Of a stretch of 41,695 nt of DNA, positions 28,746 through 37,646 are shown piece by piece. Source of the DNA: Enterococcus ratti (GTDB taxonomy: Bacteria; Bacillota; Bacilli; Lactobacillales; Enterococcaceae); the NCBI RefSeq assembly GCF_001886195.1, contig NZ_JXLB01000018.1, positions 1 through 41,695 of the forward strand. Reading direction: 5' to 3'. Each line of letters begins with the position of its first letter. Position 1 is the stretch's first letter. Under the pieces are notes generated by a model. It saw only the letters and a program-made list of their open reading frames with translations, was not told the DNA's origin and searched no databases. Position numbers and translations under genes: made by a program.

Positions 28746-29031
28746 AGATAAAACAAATTTTATCTATAAACTTCGCAGAAATCATGACCATCCTTCAAAT
28801 GAAGGTAGTTTGCATGATAATAAGTCTTTAACACTGACCAAAACTTAAAGACGTTGCCTTTCTCATTTCATGTTCAATTTATCTGGTCTTTGCCATTTTT
28901 TCTACCTTTAACAAGTTGATAAAAAAGCTCTGCTTTTTAATAATCATGAGAAATGAGGACGTTATTTTATTCAGCGATAACGAGTTAGAAAGTAGCTACT
29001 CAAAAAAGGTGTTCCGATTTTAAAACAATAT
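28746..29031. other. Gene-free structured gap
   Basis: No coding frame is convincing. Two hairpins lie close together. ATCATG (about 28783-28788) pairs with CATGAT, with CCTTC/GAAGG inside. GTCTTTAA (28824-28831) pairs with TTAAAGAC (28845-28852). Further right, AAAAAGC TCT GCTTTTT (28921-28939) resembles a small terminator on either strand. Confidence 0.4.
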
Positions 29032-29066
29032 AAAAATGAGGCTGAACTCTTTCACAGCCTCATTTA
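29032..29066 (-). terminator. Terminator of the GlsB-like gene
   Basis: AAATGAGGCTG and CAGCCTCATTT form an 11-bp stem with a 10-nt loop. The minus strand continues into TTTTTATAT. It lies about 30 nt after the stop codon of the neighbouring gene. Confidence 0.88.
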
Positions 29067-29093
29067 CATCTATGTCTAAACATCTATTCTTAC

Positions 29094-29339
29094 TCATGAA
29101 TGTTTTCCAAAAAAGAATGAAACAACCGCCACTAAAATAACTGCCCCTAAAATGGACGGAATCAGTGCCATACCAGCTGCATGCGGTCCCCAATCACCAA
29201 AAATTGCTTGTCCAATACTTGAACCCACCAGCCCAGCAATAATATTTGTGATGCACCCCATTGAACTTCCTTTACTTGTAATTGCTCCGGCAATTGCTCC
29301 AATAATTGCACCTACGATTAACGTCCATATCCACCCCAT
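29094..29339 (-). CDS. GlsB/YeaQ/YmgE-family stress membrane protein
   Basis: An 81-residue glycine-rich membrane protein with three hydrophobic helices (about residues 1-20, 27-46 and 55-76). It carries the family pattern GWIWTLIVGAIIGAIAG and GCITNIIAGLVGSSIG. Family members are small stress-induced envelope proteins (transglycosylase-associated); enterococcal GlsB belongs here. I choose the ATG giving MGWIW because AAGGAGG lies 8 nt upstream; an earlier in-frame start has no such site. It is a single-gene unit with its own terminator. Confidence 0.9.
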   Translation of the reverse strand: MGWIWTLIVGAIIGAIAGAITSKGSSMGCITNIIAGLVGSSIGQAIFGDWGPHAAGMALIPSILGAVILVAVVSFFFGKHS

Positions 29340-29559
29340 AATATTTCCTCCTTTATCTAACCAATTAAATTTTAGCATAAAATTTTCAAGCTAAGCAAAC
29401 AATCCGTTCATTGTGACGATCAATACGTCTTTAGCAAAATAACCATTTAAATAGTAGTTTTTAATAGTTAATAGAAGTAAATACAAAACAAGACGTTTGG
29501 AGAAATGATCTTTTTGACCATTTCACCATACATCTTGTAATAAATTAAAAAGAACAAAA

Positions 29560-29940
29560 TTATTTTGATTTTCGTTTGAAAATATTTTTCATCCCGCGTT
29601 TAACTACATCAAACAAGCTTAACGAACGGACCATGTGATTTGGATCAACATATTTCCGAACAGCTCTCAGCACTTTTTTGGGGTCTTTTGCTGCAAATGA
29701 ATAGGTGCCATTTCTTTTTGTTCGAATCGCAAAACGAGGAATCCATTTTCCGTTAAACATGACAGAAGCAATCACACGATCCACTTCTTCCCAAGGAATT
29801 TGAATAAATTTTCGTGCATCCCGTTCATTATAGAATTCAAAACCTTTATCACCGATCATAATTTTACCATATTCAGCAATTCCCAAATAAGAAGTAGCAT
29901 TCGTTGTTAATTCGACTTTTGTATTAATTGATTGTACCAT
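29560..29940 (-). CDS. manO: ManO, DUF956-family protein of the mannose PTS locus
   Basis: A 126-residue DUF956 protein. In lactic acid bacteria manO follows the mannose-PTS genes and is proposed to act on their expression or function. Recognisable family stretches are QSINTKVELTTNATSYLG, YGKIMIGDKGFEFYN and IQIPWEEVDRVIASV. I choose the ATG of MVQSINTK, with GGAG 11 nt upstream; a GTG seven codons earlier lacks a ribosome binding site. A strong terminator after the IID gene and a 420-nt gap separate it from the PTS operon, so it is probably transcribed from its own promoter. Confidence 0.9.
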   Translation of the reverse strand: MVQSINTKVELTTNATSYLGIAEYGKIMIGDKGFEFYNERDARKFIQIPWEEVDRVIASVMFNGKWIPRFAIRTKRNGTYSFAAKDPKKVLRAVRKYVDPNHMVRSLSLFDVVKRGMKNIFKRKSK

Positions 29941-30334
29941 CTCACTATTTGCTCCATTCACGTTATTGTTGATTTCAGCTTATACAGCCAACTATAGAAG
30001 TTTTTATTTTGTAATCTACACAAAACAACTTTAAGTATTATTTTATCACTCCATTAAGTATAGTTATTCGTATTTAATTAATCAATGAAAAGCATTAAAG
30101 AATCGAAGCAAGCTCACTTAGTAAATAATATTTACTGTCACTTAAGATTATCTTTTATCATTTACATCTAAAAAATGATAGTGGCTAGTTTAAAGTCAAA
30201 ATCAAAGTATCTTGTCTCAATAAAAAAGAGTGCACAAAAGCAGTACTTCAAATTTTTTCAAGCCTAAGCAACATTTAGAAGTAATTACTCCTTTGACTTT
30301 ATTCAAAGAGTGAAGCAAAGCTACACATTTTTAT
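29941..30334. other. Gap between manO and the PTS operon
   Basis: I see no gene here. The stretch is AT-rich and lacks long inverted repeats. It should hold the manO promoter, but only weak matches are present (for example TATAGT and TATAAG near 29975-29990 on the minus strand). Confidence 0.4.
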
Positions 30335-30373
30335 AAAAAATAGCCCGAAACTCAAAGAGTTCAGGCTATTTTA
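30335..30373 (-). terminator. Terminator of the mannose PTS operon
   Basis: AAATAGCC plus GAAACTC pairs with GAGTTC plus GGCTATTT around a 3-nt loop, forming a long stem followed on the minus strand by TTTTTTAT. It lies just after the IID stop codon. Confidence 0.92.
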
Positions 30374-30386
30374 GTTTTAATATTTC

Positions 30387-31301
30387 TTACATTAAACCAA
30401 TTAAGTGGAAGACAATACCCACTACGAACAATCCTAAAATAATAAGGATTGGTGAAACCTTTTTCTTAAGTAGCCACATACAAAACAACGTTAATAGCAA
30501 TGCAGCTAATCCAGGAATCAAGCTGTCAAGGTTATCTTGTAAAGTAGTCACTTTTTCAGAAGTTAAAGACAAGCCTGCCGCTTGTTGTTCCAATGCACTT
30601 TTAATTCCTTCTGCTCCTGAAGGCAAATTGTTCCAATCAATATAAGCTCCTTTATCAAGCTTTACGGTTGATACGACTGGTGCAAAGCTGATAGTTACCC
30701 AACGGTTAACTAATGAACCGAGGATAAACATCCCAAGTATAGAAGCTCCTTTAGTAATATCTTGTAATAAACCGCCTGATAAGTCTTCTGTGATTTTAGA
30801 ACCTGCTTTGTAGCCAAATTCTTGTGTATACCACATGAATGCCATACGGATGATATTCCATCCTAAAAAGTAAATGATTGGTCCCAAGATGTTTCCACCA
30901 ATTGCCAGTGAAGCCGCCAAAGCACCAAGAATTGGTCTTACAGTAAACCAGAAAACTGGGTCTCCGATACCAGCTAAAGGTCCCATCATACCAACCTTGA
31001 CCCCTTGAATTGTTACATCATCGACTGGTGCGCCATTTGCACGTTCTTCTTCAAGTGCTAGTGTGACGCCCATGATTGGTGAAGCCACATACGGATGCGT
31101 GTTAAAGAACTCTAAATGACGTTCTAATGCAGCCGCACGTTCTTCTTTTGTTTTATATAATTTCTTAATCGCTGGAATCATCGAATAAGCCCAGCCACCA
31201 TTTTGCATACGTTCGTAGTTCCAAGAACCTTGAAGGAAAGTCGAACGCCACCAAACAGAAATACGATCTTTTTTAGATAATTGAATTCTTTCTTCTGCCA
31301 T
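30387..31301 (-). CDS. manN: Mannose-family PTS membrane component IID
   Basis: IID subunit that with IIC forms the mannose/glucose translocation channel; in related bacteria the pair is also the receptor for class IIa bacteriocins. Family marks include SWNYERMQNGGWAYSMIPAIKKLY, the GPLAGIGDPVFWFTVRPI loop and the C-terminal helix LLTLFCMWLLKKKVSPILI. Length of 304 residues is typical. The ATG follows AAAGGAGG at 11 nt and lies 17 nt after IIC. It is the last gene before the operon terminator. Confidence 0.97.
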   Translation of the reverse strand: MAEERIQLSKKDRISVWWRSTFLQGSWNYERMQNGGWAYSMIPAIKKLYKTKEERAAALERHLEFFNTHPYVASPIMGVTLALEEERANGAPVDDVTIQGVKVGMMGPLAGIGDPVFWFTVRPILGALAASLAIGGNILGPIIYFLGWNIIRMAFMWYTQEFGYKAGSKITEDLSGGLLQDITKGASILGMFILGSLVNRWVTISFAPVVSTVKLDKGAYIDWNNLPSGAEGIKSALEQQAAGLSLTSEKVTTLQDNLDSLIPGLAALLLTLFCMWLLKKKVSPILIILGLFVVGIVFHLIGLM

Positions 31302-31318
31302 TGTCGTTTACGCCTCCT

Positions 31319-32125
31319 TTAATAATTATCAATAATGTCGCCTAGTGGATCACCAGTGTTTGAGCTTCCACCATTACCTGAGCCGCCTTGTTTAGAAAGG
31401 GCCAAATAGATAAGCGCAAGAGCTACACCGATTGCACCAAGTCCGATAAGAGTGATTTGTGTCACTGTTGCTAACACAAAACCAATTGCAAAGAATGGCC
31501 ATACTTCTTTTGTAGCCATCATGTTGATAACCATGGCATAACCAACAGCCACAACCATCCCACCACCAATGGCTAATCCATCTGTTAACCAAACTGGCAT
31601 TGATTCAAGTAAACTTCTTACAGGACCTTCACCAATTGCTAAAATTAAGCCAGCTGGAATCGCAATACGCACACCTTGCATACAAATTGCTACAATGTGC
31701 CACAATTCTACTTTTCTAAAGTTTCCTTCTTTTGCAGCAGCATCCATTAGATGAACGAAAGCAGTTGCAATCGTACGACAAATAATTGTTAACAACAGCC
31801 CAGCAACAGCAAGAGGAACAGCAATAGCGATAGCTGAAGAAACGCCTGAACTTCCTTGGCCGCCTAATACTAAAATAATTGCAGATGCAACAGATGCTAA
31901 CGCAGCATCAGGAGCGACAGCAGCGCCAATATTTGCCCAACCAAGAGCGATCATTTGTAATGTACCGCCTAAAATAAGACAAGGCATTAAGTTCCCAGTA
32001 ACTAAGCCAATTAACGTACATGCAACAACTGGTTGATGGAACTGAAATTCATCAAGAATTCCTTCCATACCAGCTAAAAATGCAACGATAATGACTAAAA
32101 TCACTTGAATAATATTTAATTCCAT
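31319..32125 (-). CDS. manM: Mannose-family PTS membrane component IIC
   Basis: Polytopic IIC permease subunit of 268 residues. Conserved stretches are GMEGILDEFQFHQPVVACTLIGLVTGN and GGTLQMIALGWANIGAAVAPDAALASV, both typical of the mannose family. The C-terminus ends in a glycine/serine-rich cytoplasmic tail (about residues 248-268). A GGAGG site precedes the ATG. It forms a continuous operon with IIAB (33-nt gap) and IID. Confidence 0.97.
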   Translation of the reverse strand: MELNIIQVILVIIVAFLAGMEGILDEFQFHQPVVACTLIGLVTGNLMPCLILGGTLQMIALGWANIGAAVAPDAALASVASAIILVLGGQGSSGVSSAIAIAVPLAVAGLLLTIICRTIATAFVHLMDAAAKEGNFRKVELWHIVAICMQGVRIAIPAGLILAIGEGPVRSLLESMPVWLTDGLAIGGGMVVAVGYAMVINMMATKEVWPFFAIGFVLATVTQITLIGLGAIGVALALIYLALSKQGGSGNGGSSNTGDPLGDIIDNY

Positions 32126-32158
32126 GAGATTAATCCTCCATTTTTTCTGATAGTTAAA

Positions 32159-33130
32159 TTAAGCACGGTTATTCAATTCTTCTTGCGCTTTTTTCAAGAT
32201 TTCATCCATATTTCCTTTTGAATCATTTGGTACTTTGCGCACATCAAATTTAATCCCCGCATTTTTTAATTGTTTAAATGTATCAATGTCATTTTGACTA
32301 AAAGCCAACACTTTATTTGGTTGTACTTTACCAGGAGAATGAGCCATTGATCCAACATTCACTGTTTCTAACGGCACGCCGCCTTCAACTGCTCTTAAAA
32401 CATCCTGAGGGTTTTCAAACAAGAGCAGCGCACGTTGACCGCCGAAATGTTGATCGTCTTTTGCAAGCTTAATCATTTGTGCGATTGGTACTACGTGTGC
32501 TTTTACACCCGGTGGGGCAGCTTGTTGAATTAGTTTTTTACGAAGCTCGTCTTTTGCAACCGCATCTGAAACGACGATGATACGTGTTGGATTTGTTGTT
32601 TTTGTCCAAGCTGTAGCCACTTGTCCGTGCAGCAGCCGTGAATCAATGCGGGCTAATACGTAACTGAATTTACCCGGAGCGCCTGTCGCTGCTGTTGATT
32701 GTGCAACTGCTTTTGGCGCTTCTTGTGGCTCTAATTCTTCAGGTTTAACTTTTATTCCATCTTTTGCCGTTTCAATGATATGGGCAGCAATTTCATGCGC
32801 AGATTCCATTGAAAAACGTGATGCATAAGCTTCAATCAACATAGGCAAGTTCAATCCACTGACAATCGCCCATTTGTCTTTGTGTTCTTCAAACAACGTA
32901 TTTGCCTGATTAAATGGTGTTCCGCCCCATAAATCAACTAAGAACAATACTTCGTCTTGATTATCAAAAGAAGCAACTGCCTCTTTTATTTTGGCTCTCA
33001 AGTCATCTGGACCTTCGCTTGGTTTCAAAATGACTGCTTGGACGTTTTCTTGTTCGCCAAAAATCATTGAACCCGACTGCAAGATTCCTTCGGCAAATTG
33101 TCCATGACTTGCAAGGATAATCCCTACCAT
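32159..33130 (-). CDS. manL: Mannose-family PTS IIAB protein
   Basis: Soluble phosphotransfer protein. The N-terminal IIA domain (about 1-130) has the phosphorylatable His9 in [11 protein letters not shown] and the conserved [10 protein letters not shown]. An alanine/proline-rich linker (about 130-155) joins the IIB domain, whose phosphorylatable histidine is at about 168 in [16 protein letters not shown]. Phosphate moves from HPr to IIA, IIB and then the sugar. Length of 323 residues matches ManL. It follows the stand-alone IIB by about 100 nt and may be co-transcribed with it from the sigma-54 promoter. Confidence 0.97.
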   Translation of the reverse strand: MVGIILASHGQFAEGILQSGSMIFGEQENVQAVILKPSEGPDDLRAKIKEAVASFDNQDEVLFLVDLWGGTPFNQANTLFEEHKDKWAIVSGLNLPMLIEAYASRFSMESAHEIAAHIIETAKDGIKVKPEELEPQEAPKAVAQSTAATGAPGKFSYVLARIDSRLLHGQVATAWTKTTNPTRIIVVSDAVAKDELRKKLIQQAAPPGVKAHVVPIAQMIKLAKDDQHFGGQRALLLFENPQDVLRAVEGGVPLETVNVGSMAHSPGKVQPNKVLAFSQNDIDTFKQLKNAGIKFDVRKVPNDSKGNMDEILKKAQEELNNRA

Positions 33131-33232
33131 ATTTATACCTCCTATTTCTTTTTTGTTGTAACAAAATCAAAAATTAAAAAATAATTGCTACCCATTACAA
33201 CAGAGAATTTTTTCCATTATTCAGCAACAATG

Positions 33233-33724
33233 TCATGCCTTTTTGGTTTTCGTTAGCAATTCCATCAAAAGGATCTTTCTATCAGCAGGTACTTTTCGAA
33301 TTTCTAATTCTACTCCTTGCTGATCTAAGTAATGAAAAGAATCAATGTCACGTTGATCAACTGAAACAAAATTTGTAATCATCGTTTTGCCTTCAGAAAA
33401 ACTCATTCCGCCGATATTTAAAGAGTTCAAAGAGATACCGCTTCTAACAATGGCCTCAACATCTTGAGGATTCGTAAATAAAAGCATTACTTTTTCTTTT
33501 GCAAGTAAACTGCTTTGATAAATTTGAACCATTTTTTTTACAGCGATCACATTGGCCGTGATCCCCGGCGGTGCAGCTTCTTTAAGCAAGAATTTACGCA
33601 ATTTATCTTCTGCTACGCGATCACTAATTACAATGATTCGTTCGACACCAGTCAATTTTGACCAAACCGTTGCCACTTGTCCGTGGATCAAACGATCATC
33701 TATACGCGCTAATCGAATTTCCAT
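33233..33724 (-). CDS. Stand-alone mannose/sorbose-family PTS IIB
   Basis: A 163-residue IIB domain protein. The active histidine is His14 in RIDDRLIHGQVATVWSK, nearly the same motif as in the IIB half of the adjacent IIAB. The start giving MEIRLARI is chosen because AAGGAG lies 8 nt upstream. It is the first gene after the sigma-54 promoter. Since IIAB already has a IIB domain, this copy is redundant for transport. It could pass phosphate to the LevR-type regulator or serve another sugar, but both roles are inference. Confidence 0.93.
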   Translation of the reverse strand: MEIRLARIDDRLIHGQVATVWSKLTGVERIIVISDRVAEDKLRKFLLKEAAPPGITANVIAVKKMVQIYQSSLLAKEKVMLLFTNPQDVEAIVRSGISLNSLNIGGMSFSEGKTMITNFVSVDQRDIDSFHYLDQQGVELEIRKVPADRKILLMELLTKTKKA

Positions 33725-33808
33725 TAGTAAATCTCCTTCTTTCAAATGCTACACAGAAACCTTTATCATTCCTGTATGAATCCCATTCATTGGCACACTT
33801 CATTAATA

Positions 33809-33824
33809 AGCAAGAATCGTGCCA
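33809..33824 (-). promoter_or_regulatory. Sigma-54 promoter of the mannose PTS operon
   Basis: On the minus strand TGGCACGATTCTTGCT matches the -24/-12 consensus TGGCACNNNNNTTGCW at every defined position. It lies about 85 nt upstream of the IIB start codon and next to a LevR-type activator gene, so it needs RpoN plus that activator. Confidence 0.95.
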
Positions 33825-33833
33825 GATTTTAAC

Positions 33834-33889
33834 GATACACTAAAGACGACAAAAGCATTTTCAAACAATACACAAAAAGATACACTAAA
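33834..33889 (-). promoter_or_regulatory. Direct repeats upstream of the sigma-54 promoter, candidate activator sites
   Basis: TTTAGTGTATC occurs twice in the same orientation on the minus strand, at 33879-33889 and 33834-33844, a 45-bp offset. The second copy ends about 10 bp from the -24 element. The first is one arm of the regulator gene's terminator. Enhancer-type activators bind such upstream sites, but binding here is inferred from the repeat alone. Confidence 0.45.
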
Positions 33890-33905
33890 ATAGTGTATCT
33901 TTTTT
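33874..33905 (-). terminator. Terminator of the levR/manR gene
   Basis: AAAAAGATACACTA and TAGTGTATCTTTTT form a 14-bp stem with a 4-nt loop that ends in TTTTT on the minus strand. It lies 7 nt after the regulator stop codon and separates it from the sigma-54-dependent operon. Confidence 0.9.
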
Positions 33906-33911
33906 ATGTGG

Positions 33912-36740
33912 TTATTTGTTAGTGTATTTATTTTTTAACAATTCATTACGGATTAATTTCAATAAATAATACACTTCCGCAAGTGATGTTTCAAATCGTA
34001 TTTTCTTTTCTAATGGTACGAGTGCTTGTTGAATAATGAGAAACAAAGGATCAGTGGTTGCTGTTTCTAATTCTGTTTGTATTACACTTAATGGCTCATT
34101 TAGCAAAATCCGTTCAATCATGCCGGCTGTATGCAAAATTAAATTAATTTTAAACCCATAGTTTGGATCTTTAATCGCTGCTTTTTTGGTTATTTCATCG
34201 CTAAACTCCCACAAAGGATCAATCAATTTCGTTCCATTAATAAATGTGAAATTTTCTGTCATAAATTGAATGCACGTTTGCTTTGCTTTTTTTGCGTTTA
34301 ACGGTACTTCTTCCATATCATTCAAATCCGCTTCAATCAACAATTGATCTAGCATTAACTCAATGTTTTGATCAATGAAACGTTCTAAAGGAATAAACGG
34401 CACTGAAATATTTGGATCACTGATGCCGGTCGCTGCAATAATTTGATAAATTTCTTCTATTTTAGGTAATTCTTTTTTTAGTTCAAGGACAGATAAAGCA
34501 ATAACCCTTAACTCTACTTCTTGGCGTTTACTCACTGCTCGTTCAATCAATTCTTTGATTCGTTGTGCTGTTCCTTCTCCTGACGCACAAATAGCTAAAA
34601 TAGCTTTCTTTCTAGCCGATGCGATTTCAAAGGATTCTTCTAGAGAAATCTCTGCATAACCACGAAAATTTTTTAAAGATTCATACAGCATATCCAGATC
34701 GGTTCCTAAAACAGAAACTTTTCGAACTGTTTCTAACACTAAAGAAGTTGTAACCATATCAACTGTTCGTACAGGAATCCCCGTATCACGTTGAACACGA
34801 GAATTAAAAGAAGCGAGCGAACCCATGTCAACTAATAGAATTGTTCCGCTTCCTTCATCTACTTCTTGCACCATTCGTTCAATTCGGCTAAGTGCTGTTT
34901 GAGGATCCATATCTAACGGCATATCCACCGCTCGGACATTATCCGCTTCTAGCAACTGTTGAACAACTTGAACCATACTACTTGCCGTGCTATTACCATG
35001 GGCTGCAACCACTACGCCAATCCGCCCACTTGCTTGATTTGCTCTTAAAGAGACAAGTAAAACGGTTAAATAAAAATCTTCACTGTTAGGAATAGTCACT
35101 TGAAAATAGCTCTCAATATATTTTCTGATTTTTTTTGCTAATTCGTATTCTTGTGGAAAATCAATAGCCATTTCACGTATATTGTCATTCGTATGCCGTT
35201 CTTCTCCTACATTAATTCTTTTTAAAAAAGAACTAATATGCAAACTCATTGCATAAATAAAGTTTTGTTGAAATTCATAAGGCAATACTTGTTGAACCAT
35301 TAGATAAATCTGATTCGTCACTTCAATGATCTTCGGATCAACAAATTCGGCTAACTTGTTATCTGCATTAAAGGAAAAACCATGATCTTTGTAAAAAGAT
35401 TTCAAGTGAATATTGATATCCGTCGAGATAAAGTGATTAATTGCCTCTTGGTCTAATCCGTCTGACTTTAAAAGAGCCGCTTTATCTCCAATGATGTCAT
35501 AAAGATTGTACGGCAATTCGTAGGAATCAGATTGCAGCTTCATCAACGTATCATTAGGAAAAATCGTCATTTTCGGTCCTAGCAGTTTTGATAACTCCGA
35601 CATCGCTATTCGATTACTGGCCAATTGAATCAAGCCACTTCGAATTCCTTCAGTCAAATCATCAACCGTAAGTGAAATCTCCGAAGAATTAATGTGATTT
35701 AAAAAGCCGCGAGCACAAATCAATTGTATATTTGATTTTAATTGACCAATATTTCCATATGTGACACTACCGATTAAAGCTTTGACCACGTCTTCAGTTA
35801 AAGAAATTTTGCGTTGAATTCGATTAGCTTCATGAACAATCATGATTTTAACTAAATCAATTTTTTCATTGGCTGGGCGTTTTTCAAAAGACGGCAATTT
35901 GATATTGATTGGTATTCTTCGTACGAAAGTCTCTAACAAAGAAGAGCCCGGGTCTTCCGTAGTAGCTCCAACGATACGAACATTCGCTTCATGAGATTTT
36001 GTTGTTTCACCTAAACGACTATACGTTCCATGATCCATAAAATAAAAAATCATCTCTTGACCTTCAGGAGGTAAGCGGTGAATTTCATCTAAAAAAAGCA
36101 TTCCTCCGTCTGCCTGATCAATAATTCCCTTCTTTTCTTCTTCCGCTCCAGTAAAAGCTCCTTTCACATAACCAAATAAATGACTCATTAATAACTCCGG
36201 ATTATTAGCATAATCCGCACAGTTAAAAACAACCAATTCTTTTTCTTCGCCTACTACATTATTGGCTTTTGCAAAATGAAACATTGCATGAGCAAAGTAC
36301 GTCTTTCCTGATCCCGTCGGTCCTGTAATCAAACAATTCAATCCTTTTGGCGGATACAAAATAGCTGCTTTTGCCTGTTCAACCGCATTTTTCATGCTAC
36401 CGTTTGTTCCAATAATTTTAGCAAAAATATCTTTCGTATCTACTGCGATCATCGTTTTTTCAATATTTTCTCGTTCTTCTTTATAACTTGCTATGTGTTT
36501 TGACGTCAGTTGTTCATAGGAACCCTTCTTTTGATAAACATAACGCACAGGTCTCCCATCTGTTTTCAACAGTTTGCCTTCACGCACTAATTGATTGAGA
36601 TCTTTACTACCATTAGTTCGTTGAATGCCTAAAATCTCCGCAATTTCTTTTGTAGTTACTCCTTGGTCATATTCAGTAGGTGTCAGATGCGCGGTTTTTT
36701 CTTTGACATACGTATAAATTCGGTCAATGCGCTTTGCCAT
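33912..36740 (-). CDS. manR: LevR/ManR-type sigma-54 activator with PRDs
   Basis: A 942-residue activator of the adjacent PTS operon. Domains in order: N-terminal DeoR-like helix-turn-helix (about 1-70, TTKEIAEILGIQRTNGSKDLNQL); AAA+ domain (about 105-345) with Walker A GPTGSGKT (140-147), the sigma-54 contact loop GAFTGA (194-199) and Walker B GGMLFLDEIHR; first PRD (about 450-570, His501); EIIA-Man-like domain (about 573-700, His581 in VAAHGNS); EIIB-Gat-like domain (about 715-800); second PRD (about 830-935). The PTS proteins are expected to phosphorylate it and tie activity to sugar flow. It has a sigma-A promoter upstream and its own terminator. Confidence 0.96.
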   Translation of the reverse strand: MAKRIDRIYTYVKEKTAHLTPTEYDQGVTTKEIAEILGIQRTNGSKDLNQLVREGKLLKTDGRPVRYVYQKKGSYEQLTSKHIASYKEERENIEKTMIAVDTKDIFAKIIGTNGSMKNAVEQAKAAILYPPKGLNCLITGPTGSGKTYFAHAMFHFAKANNVVGEEKELVVFNCADYANNPELLMSHLFGYVKGAFTGAEEEKKGIIDQADGGMLFLDEIHRLPPEGQEMIFYFMDHGTYSRLGETTKSHEANVRIVGATTEDPGSSLLETFVRRIPINIKLPSFEKRPANEKIDLVKIMIVHEANRIQRKISLTEDVVKALIGSVTYGNIGQLKSNIQLICARGFLNHINSSEISLTVDDLTEGIRSGLIQLASNRIAMSELSKLLGPKMTIFPNDTLMKLQSDSYELPYNLYDIIGDKAALLKSDGLDQEAINHFISTDINIHLKSFYKDHGFSFNADNKLAEFVDPKIIEVTNQIYLMVQQVLPYEFQQNFIYAMSLHISSFLKRINVGEERHTNDNIREMAIDFPQEYELAKKIRKYIESYFQVTIPNSEDFYLTVLLVSLRANQASGRIGVVVAAHGNSTASSMVQVVQQLLEADNVRAVDMPLDMDPQTALSRIERMVQEVDEGSGTILLVDMGSLASFNSRVQRDTGIPVRTVDMVTTSLVLETVRKVSVLGTDLDMLYESLKNFRGYAEISLEESFEIASARKKAILAICASGEGTAQRIKELIERAVSKRQEVELRVIALSVLELKKELPKIEEIYQIIAATGISDPNISVPFIPLERFIDQNIELMLDQLLIEADLNDMEEVPLNAKKAKQTCIQFMTENFTFINGTKLIDPLWEFSDEITKKAAIKDPNYGFKINLILHTAGMIERILLNEPLSVIQTELETATTDPLFLIIQQALVPLEKKIRFETSLAEVYYLLKLIRNELLKNKYTNK

Positions 36741-36782
36741 TGGTCTCGCCCCTTTTATTTAATGAACTGGCCTCAAAACATA

Positions 36783-36811
36783 ATACTATTAATTTAATGC
36801 CATTTCGTCAA
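36783..36811 (-). promoter_or_regulatory. Sigma-A promoter of the manR gene
   Basis: TTGACG (36806-36811) and TAGTAT (36783-36788) are separated by 17 bp on the minus strand. The -10 lies about 43 nt before the ATG, which is preceded by AGGGGCGAG. Confidence 0.75.
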
Positions 36812-37486
36812 CTATTTATACTATTCATCTTCACAATCAAAAAATAGCCGCTTTTTATAAAATTTATATCATGATGAAAAACACCCTATCAAATAAACAA
36901 GAAAAAATCTATTATTATGGTAAATAACTTTCTAAGAGAAAAAAACAGATAGCTTTTTTCCTATTTATAAAAATAGCATAAATGAGACATCTCCTTTAGA
37001 ATTAATTCAATGATTTGCTAAGCAACCTTTCATTTCCATGATATACAGACATTTTTTATAGTAAAAAGTCTGAAAAACAAAGCTTTTTTTCTTCATTTAT
37101 TGGCTTCAACAGCAGCAATCTGTCATCTTCTTTAATTGTTAAACTAGCCACTTTATTCAAAAGATTCCTATGTAACATAATCACCTACGCCTATGAGAAT
37201 GTTTTACTCATCTAAAAATTTATGTTTATTATTTTAATTTTAGCAGGTATATAATACATATTAATAACCTAATTTAAAAAGAAACTTACGATAAATCAAA
37301 CAACAGCAGAGTACTTATCACAAACGTAACACTTACCTTTTATCTAGACACCTAATTTTAAATATATTTACGCCTTCATATTTCATGAGACTGACACAGA
37401 TCAGTCAACTACAATAGACGTCCACATTCACTAATATCAAAAAAAGAACTCACACAAAAACGCTCAAACTACATCAATTTTTAGAA
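36812..37486. other. Gene-free AT-rich stretch of about 670 bp
   Basis: I found no frame with a ribosome binding site and credible protein, and no tRNA or clear terminator. Stop codons are dense in all frames. A TATAAT-like sequence occurs near 37249 on the plus strand without a usable gene after it. The stretch marks the border between the PTS locus and the mobile-element-like region, and may be decayed coding DNA. Confidence 0.5.
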
Positions 37487-37513
37487 AGTATGGTCAAAAC
37501 CATTTTTGATAAA

Positions 37514-37549
37514 ACAAAAAAGCCCTACCCCTTGCCACACAAGAGATAG
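37514..37549 (-). terminator. Terminator following a truncated gene end
   Basis: CTATCTCTTG and CAAGGGGTAG form a 10-bp stem (with G-U pairs) around TGTGG, followed by GGCTTTTTTG on the minus strand. It lies 13 nt after the stop of a short leftover reading frame. Confidence 0.75.
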
Positions 37550-37562
37550 AGCAGTTTATTTA

Positions 37563-37646
37563 TTAAGCTTCTTGAGCAACTGGATAAACAGACACTTCAA
37601 TTATACTGTTTCCTGATAAGCTCTCAATGCTTCTGAACCCATGATA
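37563..37646 (-). pseudogene. Possible 3' end of a truncated gene
   Basis: A 27-codon frame ends in EVSVYPVAQEA, then TAA, then a good terminator 13 nt later, as expected for the end of a real gene. It is closed upstream by TAA at 37647-37649, has no start codon with a ribosome binding site, and has no recognised family. It may be the 3' remnant of a gene cut by integration of an element to its right. The call rests on arrangement only. Confidence 0.35.

Noticed and set aside
29500-29523. GAAATG/CATTTC hairpin after manO, considered as its terminator
   Set aside because: The stem is weak and no T run follows on the minus strand.
37381-37410. TGAC-N8-GTCA inverted repeat
   Set aside because: Short, in AT-rich DNA without adjacent gene or promoter; expected by chance.
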